Origin: Narthecium ossifragum
Lineage: Eukaryota; Streptophyta; Magnoliopsida; Dioscoreales; Nartheciaceae
Direction: 5' to 3'
DNA length: 64,000 nucleotides
Assembly: GCA_963920575.1 (NCBI GenBank)
Contig: OY986972.1
Location: 17,402,502-17,466,501, forward strand
Shown here: piece by piece, positions 10,665-22,213 of the stretch
How positions within the stretch are numbered: the first letter of the stretch is position 1
How the letters are laid out: the number at the start of each line of letters is the position of its first letter
Position numbers and translations under genes: made by a program
The notes under the pieces: generated by a model
Told to the model about the DNA's origin: nothing
Database searches by the model: none
Seen by the model: only the letters and a program-made list of their open reading frames with translations

Positions 10665-12009
10665 TTGGTTGGTTTGCACCTGTTGGGATTGCATGATTGC
10701 CGTTATATGCCTCGGCATAGAGACAAATTAGACAGATTTGCTAGACACCCAAGGGTGATTCTGATACCTCTGATAGTGACACACATTGCTGACCTCTCTG
10801 ACGCACAGTCACAGACTTCACAACATACTTTGATTATGGCAAAGCACGAGGGACAACAGGCTCCTAGGAGTCTGCAAGAGTATCTGCATTCCACACGCAC
10901 CACTACACCTTCATGTATCATGTTTCCACCCAATACACTACATGTAGACTTTAAACCTGGCATGATTCAGTTCCTTCCTACTTTTCACGGGTTGGAAAAT
11001 GAAAGTCCATATATGCATGTTAGAGAGTTTGAGGAGGTAGTAGCGACCTTCCATGGCCAACCAGGCGCACTAGACATGATCCGACTTAAGTTCTCCCCCT
11101 TCTCACTGAAGGATAGAGCGAAGAGTTGGTTATATTCCTTGAGGCCACGATCGGTAGCATCTTGGGCTGAAATGACACAGATGGTCTTCAACAAGTATTT
11201 CCCACAGCATAAGACCAATTGACTTAAGAGACAGATCTCAACCTCCGCACAGAAGGACAGTGAGACTCTGTATCAAGCGTGGGAACGGTTTAAAGACATG
11301 TTGAACTTGTGTCCTCACCATGGGTATGATAGTTGGCATCTTGTTAGTTATTTTTATGATGGATTAACTATTAAAGAACGCCAATTTGTTGAAATGATGT
11401 GTAATGGTGAATTTCTGCAAAAAGATCCTGATGCAGCTATTGAGTATTTGACAGAGCTCGCTGAGAAAGCTCATACATTGACTGGGCCGAGCGCAACAGA
11501 TAGTACCAGTAGAGCCAGACCATCATCGCAGCAACAGGGTGGGGGAATATATCAGCTGCGTGAGGAGGATGCACTCAAGGCCAAAGTGGAGAGCCTGACA
11601 AGGGAGCTGGAGCTACTAAAGACCAAAGACATGATGGCTGTCCAAACCTCTCCATACAGCGAACTTCCAAGGCCGGTTGGGCCTTGTGTGATCTGTCAGG
11701 GTGTGGACCACTAGATTGATGATTGCCCCACCTATGCTGAGATGAGGGGCGTGTACAATGAGCAGTGCAACGTCATGGGCGCATTCAGGAGGCCGTACAC
11801 TCCCTATTTAGAGACGTATAATCTAGGGTGACAAGAGCATCCGAACTTCAGCTGGAACTCGAACGCTCCACAAAGCAATGAGCATCATCAACCGCCACCC
11901 AATAAGCCTTTTTCTAACCCTCATAATGCATCTATTTTTCCTAGGCCCACGTTTACTAATAGTTCCCAGCTCTATCCCAACAGATGCAGGCATCCAGTGC
12001 TAAGCAAAC
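10665..12009 (+). pseudogene. Athila-type gag polyprotein, N-terminal part, broken
   Basis: The likely start is the internal ATG at 10,707 (MPRHRDKLDRF). A plant retrotransposon gag core is clear: FLPTFHGLENESP, FSLKDRAKSWLYSL, MTQMVFNKYFPQ, SETLYQAWERFKDML and LVSYFYDGLTIKERQ. A zinc knuckle of CX2CX4HX4C form, CVICQGVDH then DDC, lies at about 11,686-11,730. In-frame stops occur at 11,221, 11,714 and about 11,831. Gag forms the cytoplasmic virus-like particle that packages element RNA. The reading frame is cut at 12,009 by the inserted NA-1 LTR, and no pol is present. Confidence 0.88.
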
Positions 12010-13458
12010 TAATCGCTCGCAAACGTCGTCCTTAAAACGTTGCTAACCTCAATCAAATCTTAAATTTATATCATTGTTCAATCACTAATACTACTAAGTA
12101 GACTAGTGGTGAAATCCGGAGTCGAATCACAGGGAATTACTAGGAAAACCGAAATCAATTCTCAAAACTCTTGATCTAAACCAAACACTTTAATGATAGA
12201 TTGATCTAACTGAAACTATCTAAGAAAGCAAAAGAAAATATTAAGGTTTTAATCAGATGGAAAAAGATGTCTTAGGAAATACACAATTCACCCTAGTCTC
12301 ACCCTTAATCTTCCATAGTTATCATCTTGATCACTTCTCTAAGTATTATGGATCGTATGGCTACAAGCTCAGACGAATCCCTAAAAGAAGGTTTTATATT
12401 TCCTACGGCATAACCTATCTTTGTTTGGCATAAATCATCTTCGGTCCTACCATTATCTTAAGTTATTCTACTCCTAATGACCTTAGCATGACTTATCTTC
12501 ACGTAGCATAGATTATCTCAAAGGTAAATCACAAACCACATGCAAACTATCTCATGAATCTCTACACTCAAGTACAACCATCATGTAGGACTAATAATAC
12601 ATTAACGGAACTCTGTTCCTTCAACTCTATAATCATTAAAATCATATTCATGAGATCATGCATCGAGAAGTTCACAAGAATCCAACTAAAGAAAAATCAA
12701 AACTACACTAGGGTTTCATGAATAATCCTAAGTACAATAATTAGCAACTCATCTTTTGGATGAAAGCCATCGGGTTGGAGTAGGAAGCTGTCACCATCCA
12801 CATCCTCTCCTTATTCTTCCTCCTCCTCCAAAGATTGTCAAAAAGATGAGAAATTCGACTGAAAAAGGCCTTTTAAATAGGGAAACCCTAAACTTTGACT
12901 TAAGAGTCCTATCTAGACTTAAACTTTGACTTTCCTCTTTTCGTATTTCAACTCCTATTCAGGATTCCGACTTTAACTCAATTCTGGCGCTAATTAGCTT
13001 GGAATCTGAGAATATCTTCAACAGGAAAGTTTTAGATCTTCAAGTCTTCTGTCATATCCCGAAGATTTTATAATATTTAGACTTATAGGGAATATTTGAG
13101 GAATATTCTTCTGAACATCGACGGACCAGTTTCCAGCAGCTGTATATCTTCATAGTCTTCAAAACTGGTATTAATCTGTATGGAATCGCGCCAAGTATCC
13201 AACATGAACGTTGTTCATCTCTGAGTCTTCTACTACGTCTCAAAGTTTTAGAATATTTGGACCTTTGTAAAATATTTGGCAAATATATTACTGACGGTCG
13301 ACGAAGCAGTTTATTTTGTCATTTTAGTCGAATTTCTTGCATTTCTTCTCAAATCCTACTTAAACATGAAATCAAGCAATAGGATATCAAATACACCAAC
13401 TCTAGGCCTAACAAAGGTAATTTAAGGGGTTTAATTGGGAATAATTAGTGACTTATCA
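12010..13458 (-). mobile_element. NA-1 3' LTR (complete, 1449 bp)
   Basis: On the minus strand it begins TGATAAGTCACTAATTAT at 13,458, just after a G-rich polypurine tract, and ends ...GCGAGCGATTA at 12,010. The canonical CA has become TA. The same LTR end, intact as TGATCGCTCAC on the plus strand, is at 25,408 next to a PBS. It contains 'aacaggaaagttttagatct'-type motifs at about 13,019. NA-1 is inserted into the gag of the preceding Athila-type element. Confidence 0.85.
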
Positions 13459-13475
13459 CACCCCCCAACTTACAC
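13459..13475 (-). other. Polypurine tract of NA-1
   Basis: The minus strand reads GTAAGTTGGGGGGTG immediately before the 3' LTR start. A G-run at this place is the expected primer for plus-strand synthesis and fixes the orientation of NA-1. Confidence 0.8.
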
Positions 13476-16060
13476 TTTGCTAGTCCTCAAGCAAAGAAAA
13501 GATAAAAAGAAAGCAATAAAGCTAACCAGCCACTTTCGTAGGTCTCACGATTGCACTTAGCATGTGCAACAAGCCTTTAAACCCCTGGGTTACCCCAGTG
13601 GAGGAGTTATAGTCTCCTGAGCGTTTTCAGGGATGACACCCACAAACATCTATACATCCATTGAATGTATCATTAGAAATCCATCACAATACTCATTAAC
13701 TCCAATGTATAAAATAGAAATCATATCCATGAATGTATTCTTCTACCCATAGCAAGATAAAACAATAGCAAATCAATGTATGCTAAACACATTTCCAACA
13801 CTTCAACATATTTAACTACAATTAATAACAACTTTAACACTCCTGTGTGTGAAAATAGTTCCACATGTCTCAAAGTATCAATTATATCCAAACACTTCAA
13901 CCATTCGAATACGAACTTGGCCAAGTACATATTTTCATTCACTACTTTGCAATCTTTTTTTTTGAATTTTTTTTTTCCATATATGGCATGTGCAATGTTA
14001 TGATTTCTTAAGCTTTCTTCATGCTCCATGTAGCGAGGTTCAAGCCAGTGACTCCAAAACCAGACGGTTTTAGGGCACTAAGTGCAGACCACTCTTCAGA
14101 CTCTAATGCTCAAACCATGAAGGCTACAAATCATAACTAGTCATTTTTCAGGAATTTTAACTGTTTTACGCGAACAACACACCTTGTTTGGCACGGTGCC
14201 CGGTTACTAAGTATGAAACCCTTTTTGCATATAAAACTCTTTTTTTTTCAATTGCAGACTTTTCATGTAATATAGCAAAAGATCATAAATCTATCATAGT
14301 ATCATGCTTAGAATTTAATCTCAACTCATCAACATGTGGAAGTGAACATGTGCATTAGGATATGTCAAGTCATCCTTAATTCATGTCAAAAGTGTTGAAG
14401 TATAGAAATAATATCATGCATAGCAAAAATTTAACTATCTCTTATGTCACATATGAGATTAGAATAAATCATAAAATATAGTTCTAAATCAAACATCTTT
14501 CATCAATAAATATCTCAATTTCATTCTCATTACATAATTCAAGGGTGTATAATATTGGTTATCAGAAAAATATATAAGCATGAAATTTATGAATGCTACC
14601 CCCAACTTAAATGTAATTGTCCCCAATTATACTAAGTCAAAAAAAATAAAGCAATGAATAAAGGGTAGAGATAACCATAATGAACACCGCAAAAATAAAT
14701 TTCTCTCTCTCTTCCAATTGAAGTTTAGGTACCTCCATCATTGAATAAATACTTCCTTCCCCACCATAACCTGTCATAGAAATATATACCTTTCCAAAAA
14801 GATCAAATATAACAAATAAATGTCCAAAAAGGTATTAGAATCATAGAAAATTTCGGCAGAGTCTCCTTTGTATTTTCATGATATATTAGTCTGTACAAAC
14901 ATTCATCACATAAAAATATAACATGTACAGATAAATAGTAAATGAGATAATACATCAAAAATAATCTTCTAGACATCTCAGATAAGGAAATAAAGGACCA
15001 AAATATCCAACCAGGGCAACCATCAGTTAACATCCGCATAAAACATCATCACACACACACGGCAGCCGTCCACGGCGAGATCAGAAACGAAATCAGCGAA
15101 AATAAGGAGAATTGAACACCGGAGGTTGCTCTAGGACGTCTAGAAGATAAAAGAATGGTCAACATGGTCTTGATTGAAGATCTATACTGTCCAATTAAAA
15201 ATCATATGACTGTAGCGCCTGGATTGTGTCTAGCAAAAATCGGACGGTTGAAACTCGCCGGCGAAGGATCAACGGCAAAACATCATCGCCGGAGGATGGG
15301 AAGGGTATAGGAAGAATCGTGGAGTGCAGAGGAGTTCTCCAGTGAGCTCTGATCAAAAAATGGAGGTTCCCAGGTGGTAGAACGGAGGTGGCCGGATCGG
15401 AGGAAGTGACGGCCGGAATTGAATTCCGACGATCGGAGCTCAAATCAAGGACGGTACCGATTGAGAAAGAATCGTGGAAGGCCAAGGAAGTGTTATATGG
15501 GGTTTGATTGAAGAATGGGGCTTCCAAGCGGCAGATAGGAGGTGGTCAGAGAGGTGGATACCGCCGGGGTCGGACACAGTGATCCAGCCAGCAAACAATG
15601 GTTTTGATGGTGGAGGAAGCTTCGTGGTGGCAGGAGGAAGCTTCTGGAGGTATTTTAGGGCGGTGAACGGCCGTGGGTGATGGTGAAGACGATGGCTGAA
15701 GGGCTCACCGGTGTCGGAGGAGACAGAGATGATGGTGAAGAAGGTCGTGAGGACGTAGAGGAGAAGATGGCGAATGTGTTGATGGTGGTTTAGAGGGACG
15801 GGGACGACCGGAGATGCTGCAATGGGCGGCGCTGGGTAATGGCTCGGGCACGAGCCGCTTGAAGCCAGGCGGAGCCGGGACGATGATGTCCCGGCTCACA
15901 TGTGAGCCTCTCGGGAAGAGGGAGAAAAAATCAAAAGAAAATTGGCGGAAAAATAAAAGAAAAACGGAAAAATTGTGGAAAAATTCTAAAAAAAATCAGG
16001 GAAAACTTCTAAAAATCAGGAAAAATCGTAAAAATTAATAGAAACTCCTAAAAAGCTGAG
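13476..16060 (-). mobile_element. NA-1 internal 3' region, non-coding
   Basis: This lies between the NA-1 coding area and its polypurine tract. It includes the phrase 'ttgcctcccagttagcgcgc' near 16,060, which has a counterpart in NA-2 at 27,728. A GC-rich block at 15,195-15,900 has open frames on both strands but no recognisable domain. The remainder is AT-rich. No reverse transcriptase, protease or integrase is seen, so NA-1 is non-autonomous. Transposon DNA from the Tekay tandem begins somewhere between about 16,060 and 16,260. Confidence 0.55.
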
Positions 16061-16310
16061 TTGCCTCCCAGTTAGCGCGCAAGTTTACGTGTTTCGCTAG
16101 ACGCTTCCGAAACAAGATTTAGGAGGCAAACGAGCGTCCACTCGTTCGAAACCCAAGACAAAGCAACACAACATAAAGCGGAAAAGCATACCACATCAAA
16201 ATGAGCATGCACGGATGTTCTAGACATAGAACTAACCCATTCCACGCTTAATCTCAACCGAATCCAGATCCTAAACCCTGGGATCTACAACCTATGCTCT
16301 GATACCAAGC
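16061..16310 (-). mobile_element. Tekay leader following an LTR (second tandem unit)
   Basis: Directly after the minus-strand LTR end at 16,311 comes a PBS and then leader-like sequence. An LTR followed by a PBS must act as a 5' LTR. Yet this same LTR also closes the pol of the element at 18.8-22.2 kb. The simplest reading is a tandem LTR-internal-LTR-internal array whose second unit was truncated. The left boundary is not precise. Confidence 0.55.
16296..16307 (-). other. Primer-binding site (tRNA-iMet type)
   Basis: The minus strand reads TGGTATCAGAGC three bases after the LTR end. This is complementary to the 3' end of initiator tRNA-Met, the standard primer of Tekay-type elements. Confidence 0.85.
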
Positions 16311-18754
16311 TGTCGCGCCCCGACCCGCGAAAGCCCAACCGGGCCGGGCGACGCGAACCGGAACCTAACCAACGCGGAAAAAGAACGACGAGGGTTCCCT
16401 CTAACCTATTGGTCTCCCTAGCAATTCACCAAAACACCCTCAATAAAACAATATTAATTAGCAAAACCTCGAACCTCAGATTAAAAACTCAAGTGTTAAT
16501 AAATACAAATCCTCGGAGAGGGAAAGATTCAAAGTACAACATCACCCCCGTAGGAGACTAACTAACATAAGGGTAAAAGCAGTAAATATCGCCACCTCTC
16601 AAAAACCACCAGGCGCCGCCGCACCACCATCCAACTGCCCGGTAGGGGCCACAGAGGAAGAACTGACGCCTGCACCTGCAAAACGCAGCCCGGGTAGGTG
16701 TGAGCACTAAGCTCAGTAGGGATCTACACTACGACACACAGAAGGAAGAGGGAAACGCAACAGTATCGCCCTTAAGTAGGACCTGGGTGTATACAGGGGT
16801 CCCATAACCCCACCGCGTGTCCCTGAGGCCCCGATCATGATCTTCCAGCCAGGCTGGTCACATGTCGGGTCACACTCAGTAGCAGGAAACGGCACTGCTG
16901 ACTCTCAACAGGACACTGAACACTGTTTGGTGGGAAGAGACACCACTGAGTAGGCAAAACCTCTACTCAAGAGTTTTTTGGAACACCGGATACCGGCTAC
17001 ACCTCAGCATCCGACTCAAGACAGACACGACCTCTACAATCATCAAGCCACAAGTGCACCAGTCATCTAAGCCTATCATCGAATCGACTGGATACTACAA
17101 TTCAAACCGAGTCCAAACAACCCAACCCCGGTCCTAGGGCTAAGTCCGAGCTTCCAGCCTCGGGACGGCGACCCAAGGATCACCCACGCCCTAACCAATG
17201 CAACTAATGCACAATCAATAATGCATGCTATGACATACACAAACAGGAGATAGGCATGCAACAGTATGGCAAACATCATATAAGTCTACTGGATCGCCGC
17301 AGCGGTACCACCAACCGCTGCCAGCCGATCCGCAGCGGTTCCCGGCATTACGACGGTACCCTGACCGTCGACCGCAGACTCCTGCAACGGGAAGCAACCC
17401 CGAAAACCGCTCATGAATAGTAGAAATATAATATTATAATTCGACATATAATATTATATTTAAAAACACCAAATGTTCTCTACTAGAAGCTATTTGATCT
17501 GGTCGATCCGACATCCAAACGACGTCCAATTCAAGATCCAACCTAGCCACCAATAGAACTACATGTATGAATCAACATATCCAAAATCCATAATCATCCA
17601 ACGGTTGGATTAACGGGAAAACGCTAATGAAAACCACTAATCAAAACTAACTTTCTAATTAATTGCTGCAACGCAACCCTCCAGCAAACAATTCATAAGA
17701 AATCGTAGAAAAATTGGAAAATTACGAAACAAGATGGAATGGAAAGCTAACGAAGTGATGTACAACTCTTATGTTTAGCAAAAGCCAAGACCATGTACTC
17801 TCCGGCCGAAAAACGCGCCGCAAGCCGGCTGTTTCTCAAGAACAGCAGAAAAACAGAGAATCCGAGCTTAATCATGTAATAAACCTACTCAAATCTCAAC
17901 TGATTAACATGAAACTTAGATCAGTTATTCTAGTAGGCAACATGCATCTAATAACAAGAAGATCAACAGATCCAACGGCTGGATCACGCGAAACCCACTT
18001 AAGAACACATGTAGGTAGAAGAACCTACCCAACAGCGCATTCCTCGGTTGATCCCTCGCAAACCAGTCACCAACACGACTCCAAACCACCTCAGCAATGT
18101 TTCTCTCGTCTCCACGAATCCAACAAGCTTTGGAACGCCAAAATCGGTGGCCGGAGGAGGGAGAATGGAAGAAAACAAGGTTGCCGGCGGAGAAGAGAAG
18201 AAACAGAGCACCGCGGGAAGAAGAGAAAGAAAAGAAGAAGAAGAGAAGAGAAGAGAGGGAAGAAGAAGAAGGGAAAGCTCGGGGGAAAGCCAGGAAAGCC
18301 GGAGGAAAGCCTGGGGGAGGGGAGGGAAAGTCCTCCCTCCCCTGACAGGGGAAAACGATGGTCGGCTGCCGTCATCGCGGAAGACAAAAGAAATCACTGA
18401 CTGATTGATCACGAGTCCGATCGATCGCTCCCGAGCCACAAACAGCCCCAAAACCTTCTGCACTAAGCGATCGATCTCCAAAGCATGTCAGATCGATCTG
18501 GCTAGCAAGGCCAGATCGATCTCATTAGCAATCCAGATCGATCTCCTTCGCCCAGAAAGGCAAATTTGGGCTAAAACACAAGCCCAAGCTCAGATCTTCC
18601 GATCTCGGGTTCACCTAGCCATTCTAACAAATACTAACACAAACAAGGCCAGTGTGTGCACACGCGGGTGTGAAACAAACCAACAAGGCGTAATTTACCA
18701 AATTGCCCTTGCGGTCTACAACGAGCCACAGGGGTAGAGGGGCAGGTCCTCACA
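16311..18754 (-). mobile_element. Tekay-type LTR (complete, 2444 bp)
   Basis: The minus strand starts TGTGAGGACCTGCCC at 18,754 and ends GGTCGGGGCGCGACA at 16,311. It is both the 3' LTR of the pol-bearing unit (18,826-22,213) and, since a PBS follows it, the 5' LTR of a truncated second unit. It contains a GATCGATC array at 18,405-18,545. A purine-rich block lies at about 18,150-18,340 on the plus strand, so it is pyrimidine-rich in element orientation. Confidence 0.9.
18405..18545. repeat. GATCGATC palindrome array in Tekay LTR
   Basis: AGATCGATCT-type palindromes lie 20-30 bp apart. They are equivalent to 106-185 in the plus-strand LTR at the start of the window. Confidence 0.75.
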
Positions 18755-18825
18755 TCCTAATACCCTTAAAGGAAATCTCGTCCCGAGATTCGATAAGGGT
18801 AGGGCTCGGAACAACAAAAGCTACA

Positions 18826-21800
18826 CTAGAGGACAGGACAAGAAGTACCTGGAGAAGAAAGCAATTGCGGAAACTCCTGCCGCATGCGCGCCTCGCGCTC
18901 CCAAGTCACCTCCTCGGTGCCTCTGTGCCTCCACAGTACCTTGACCAAGGAAATCGTCTTGCCCCGCAAGACCTGATCCCTCCTGTCATGTACCTGAACC
19001 GGCTGCTCAACAAAGCTCACGTCTGCCTCAAGCTCAATGTCATCCACCCTGATGACATGAGACGGGTCTGGGTGATACTTTCTCAGCATCGACACATGGA
19101 AAGTCGGATGCACAACAGACATGTGCTGAGGAAGATCCAGGCGGTAAGTTACCTCGCCGACCCTCTCCAAGATCTTAAACGGCCCGACAAACCTCGGCGC
19201 CAACTTGCCACCTCTGCCAAACCTGACAGAACCTCTGTATAGCGACGCTCGCAAGAACACTCGATCGCCGACTGCAAACTCCAACGGTCGTCGCCTCTGA
19301 TCTGCATAACTCTTCTGCCGGCTCTGAGCCGTCAGAAGCCTCTGCCTGATCTGCACCAACCTCTCTGACGACCGGCTGACGATGTCTGGACCGGTGAGTG
19401 AAGCCTCTCCAACCTCTGTCCAGCACACTGGGGAACGACACGGCCTACCGTACAACGCCTCGAAAGGTGCTACTCCAAGACTGGACTAGTATCTGTTGTT
19501 GTAGGCGAACTCCACCAAGGGAACGTGCTCCTCCCAGCTACCTCCTGCGTCGAGGACACATGCTCTCAGCATGTCCTCAAGGATCTGGATAGTCCGCTCT
19601 GACTGTCCGTCTGTCTGCGGATGGAATGCCGTACTGAAAGTCAGGAGTGTGCCAACTGCCTCCTGAAAGTCGCGCCAGAACCTGCTGGTGAACCTGGGGT
19701 CACGGTCTGACATGATAGAAACCGGAACTCCGTGTAGCCTGACCACCTCTCTGACGTACAAGCTGCCTAACCTGTCGGTCGAGTCTGTCACCCGCATAGG
19801 TAGGAAGTGCGCCGATTTGGTCAATCGATCAACGATAACCCAAATCGCGTCATTCCCCCTAGGGGATCTTGGTAGCCCGGTCACGAAGTCCATCGTGATA
19901 TGCTCCCACTTCCACTCAGCTAGTGGAAGCGACTAAAGTAACCCCGGAGTCCGCTGGTGCTCTGCCTTGACCTTCTGACAGGTAATGCAGCGCGATACGA
20001 ACTCCGTCACTGCCCTCTTCATCCCGCGTCACCAGAACTGTCGCCGAAGATCCTGGTACATCTTGGTGCCGCGCGGGATGAGCTGCAAAGCGAGAGTGGT
20101 GGAACTCTCGTAGGACGTCGTCTCGAAAAACTGGATCTGCTGGAACTGCTAGTCTGCCTCAGAACCGTAACCCTCCGTCTGGCGATACTGTCCAGTCTCC
20201 GTCTGCGCCCTCTGTGCCTGCTGCTGTGCATAACCCCTCGAGCTCTGGGTCACTGTGCTGTGCCTCCAACACTATGGCTAGAACTGCTGGCATACTCTGC
20301 ACTGCGTAGAGGAAGCTGCTGGATCCCCGATCCTCAAACTCGAGCCCCAACTGGCTCGCCGTCTCTAGAGCCTGCCACTGCCGCACTGACAACCCTGCAA
20401 CTGCTGCTCTGGTGTCTCTCACCTGTCTGCTCAGCGCGTCTGCTACGACGTTTGCCTTACCAGGATGGTAATGCAACGCAAAGTTGTAGTCCTCCAGTAG
20501 CTCCATCCAGCGTCGCTGCCTCAGGTTGAGGTCACGTTGCGTGAAAACGTGCCTCAAACTCTTATGGTCCGAGAAGACTGAGAACTTCTCGCCATAGAGA
20601 TAATGCTGCTAGGTCTTCAGGGCGAAGACCACCGCTGCTAGCTCCATGTCGTGAGTCGGGTAGTTCCTCTCATGGTTCTTCAACTGACGAGAACCATAGG
20701 AAACTACGTGGCCCTCCTGCATGAGGACACACCCCAAACCCTCACCGCTGGCGTCGCAGTAAACACTGTAACCAACACCTCGCTCGGGGACGATCAGCAC
20801 CGGCACACTGGTCAACCTCGTCCTCAGCTCCACGAAGGCTCGCTCACAAGCATCATCCCACACGAACGGGACAGCCTTCTGTGTCAGTCTGGTCAACGGT
20901 CCGGCAACTTTGGAGAAGTCCCGAATGAACCGTCTGTAGTAACCCGCCAGGCCTAAGAAACTACGGACCTCAAACACTGTCCTCGGTCTCTGCCACTGTA
21001 ACACTGCCTCGACCTTGGCCGGGTCAACTGAGATCCCTGCTGCCGACACCACGTGTCCAAGGAATCCCACCTGTGCAAGCCAGAACTCACACTTGGAAGC
21101 CTTGGCATAAAGCCGATGCTCCCGAAGTAGCTGCAACACTGTAGCCAAGTGTCACTCGTGTTCCGCCTCTGACTGGGAGTAGATAAGGATGTCGTCAACG
21201 AACACCACCACGAACTCGTCTAGGAAAGGTCGGAAGATCCTCTGCATGAGATCCATGAACGCTGCTGGTGCATTCGTCAGCCCAAACGGCATCACCACGA
21301 ACTCGTACAGGCCGTACCGAGTCCGAAAAGCCGTCTTCGGGATGTCGCAATCCCGAACCCTCAACTGGTGGTAGCCGGTGCGGAGGTCGATCTTCTTGAA
21401 CACTGAAGATCCTCTCAACTGGTCAAACAGGTCGTCGATCTGCGGCATCGGATACCTGTTCTTCACCGTCACCCTGTTGAGCCGCCTGTAGTCTATGCAA
21501 AGTCGAAGGGTACCGTCCTTCTTCTTCGCGAACAACACTGGAGCCCCCCAGGGAGACATGCTGGGACGGAAGAGCAAACACACGCCCCGAAAGAGCAAAC
21601 ACACGCCCCCGCTGGCCGCCTCCACCTCTGGAGCGGCCCGGTTCAGCCCCCGATCCGCTCCCGCCACTGCTCCCCTGCCAAGCACTGGACCTCCGCCTCG
21701 ACTCCCCTGCGGCACAGTGCCCTGCGCTCCTCGCAAGTGGCAGTCCCCACGGTAGTGTCCCAGCTGCCCGCACGAGAAGCACGTGACTGACGCGCTATCA

Positions 21801-22213
21801 GACTGCTGACCCTGGCCTCCCCCTGACGGAGTCTGCCCAGACGGCCCGGCTGTCAGGAGAAACTGGTCTGGCGGACTAGGCAACTGAGCCTGGAACTGCT
21901 GCCGGCGCTGCGACCGCTGCTGAAAGCGTCGCAGATGCCACTGGTGTCCGCCTACCGAATCCCCCTCTGAACTGGGGTCTCTGCGGTGTGCTGGTAGAGA
22001 ATGCTGGTGCAACTGCCCGGCACCTCTCGTCTCGCAACTGCGCCCCTACTGCCAAGGCGCAGTCCGGAACTGCTGAGTACGCCTGGAAGCGGTAAGAACA
22101 GGTCCGTCGTCAGATCTCTGATCGAAGCCTCTGCTCAAACTGACATGCACTGGCCACTGGATCTACTGCCACTGTCCCCGCAAAACGGACCAAGTGCGTG
22201 AACTGGGTGGCAT
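18826..22213 (-). pseudogene. Tekay chromodomain Gypsy gag-pol, internally deleted
   Basis: Domains in order on the minus strand: gag zinc knuckle [14 protein letters not shown] (about 21,750); reverse transcriptase with [33 protein letters not shown] and the catalytic FVDD; RNase H with CDASGEG, MELAAV and FSDHKSL; integrase core with [15 protein letters not shown] and [10 protein letters not shown]-terminal GPFKIL region, HVSMLRKY and a chromodomain ending ERE-containing text near 18,840. The protease and the RT N-terminus are missing: the knuckle region is followed directly by [10 protein letters not shown], with a short tandem duplication (GVCLLFR twice). Stops or shifts occur at about 21,150, 20,607, 20,157 and 19,485. 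The 5' part of gag is also lost at 22,213. The element cannot be autonomous. Confidence 0.93.

Noticed and set aside
13721..14029. 102-codon minus-strand frame in the NA-1 3' region
   Set aside because: AT-rich sequence with no domain, overlapped by an equally long plus-strand frame.
18091..18481. Overlapping long frames on both strands, Arg/Glu-rich and Ser/Leu/Phe-rich, in the Tekay LTR (also 23,372-23,740)
   Set aside because: They come from a purine-rich tract inside the LTR. The two LTR copies shift frame relative to each other and no domain is present.
18703..20529. Plus-strand frames of 100-190 codons opposite the Tekay pol
   Set aside because: They are antisense shadows of the minus-strand pol, which has clear RT, RNase H, integrase and chromodomain motifs.
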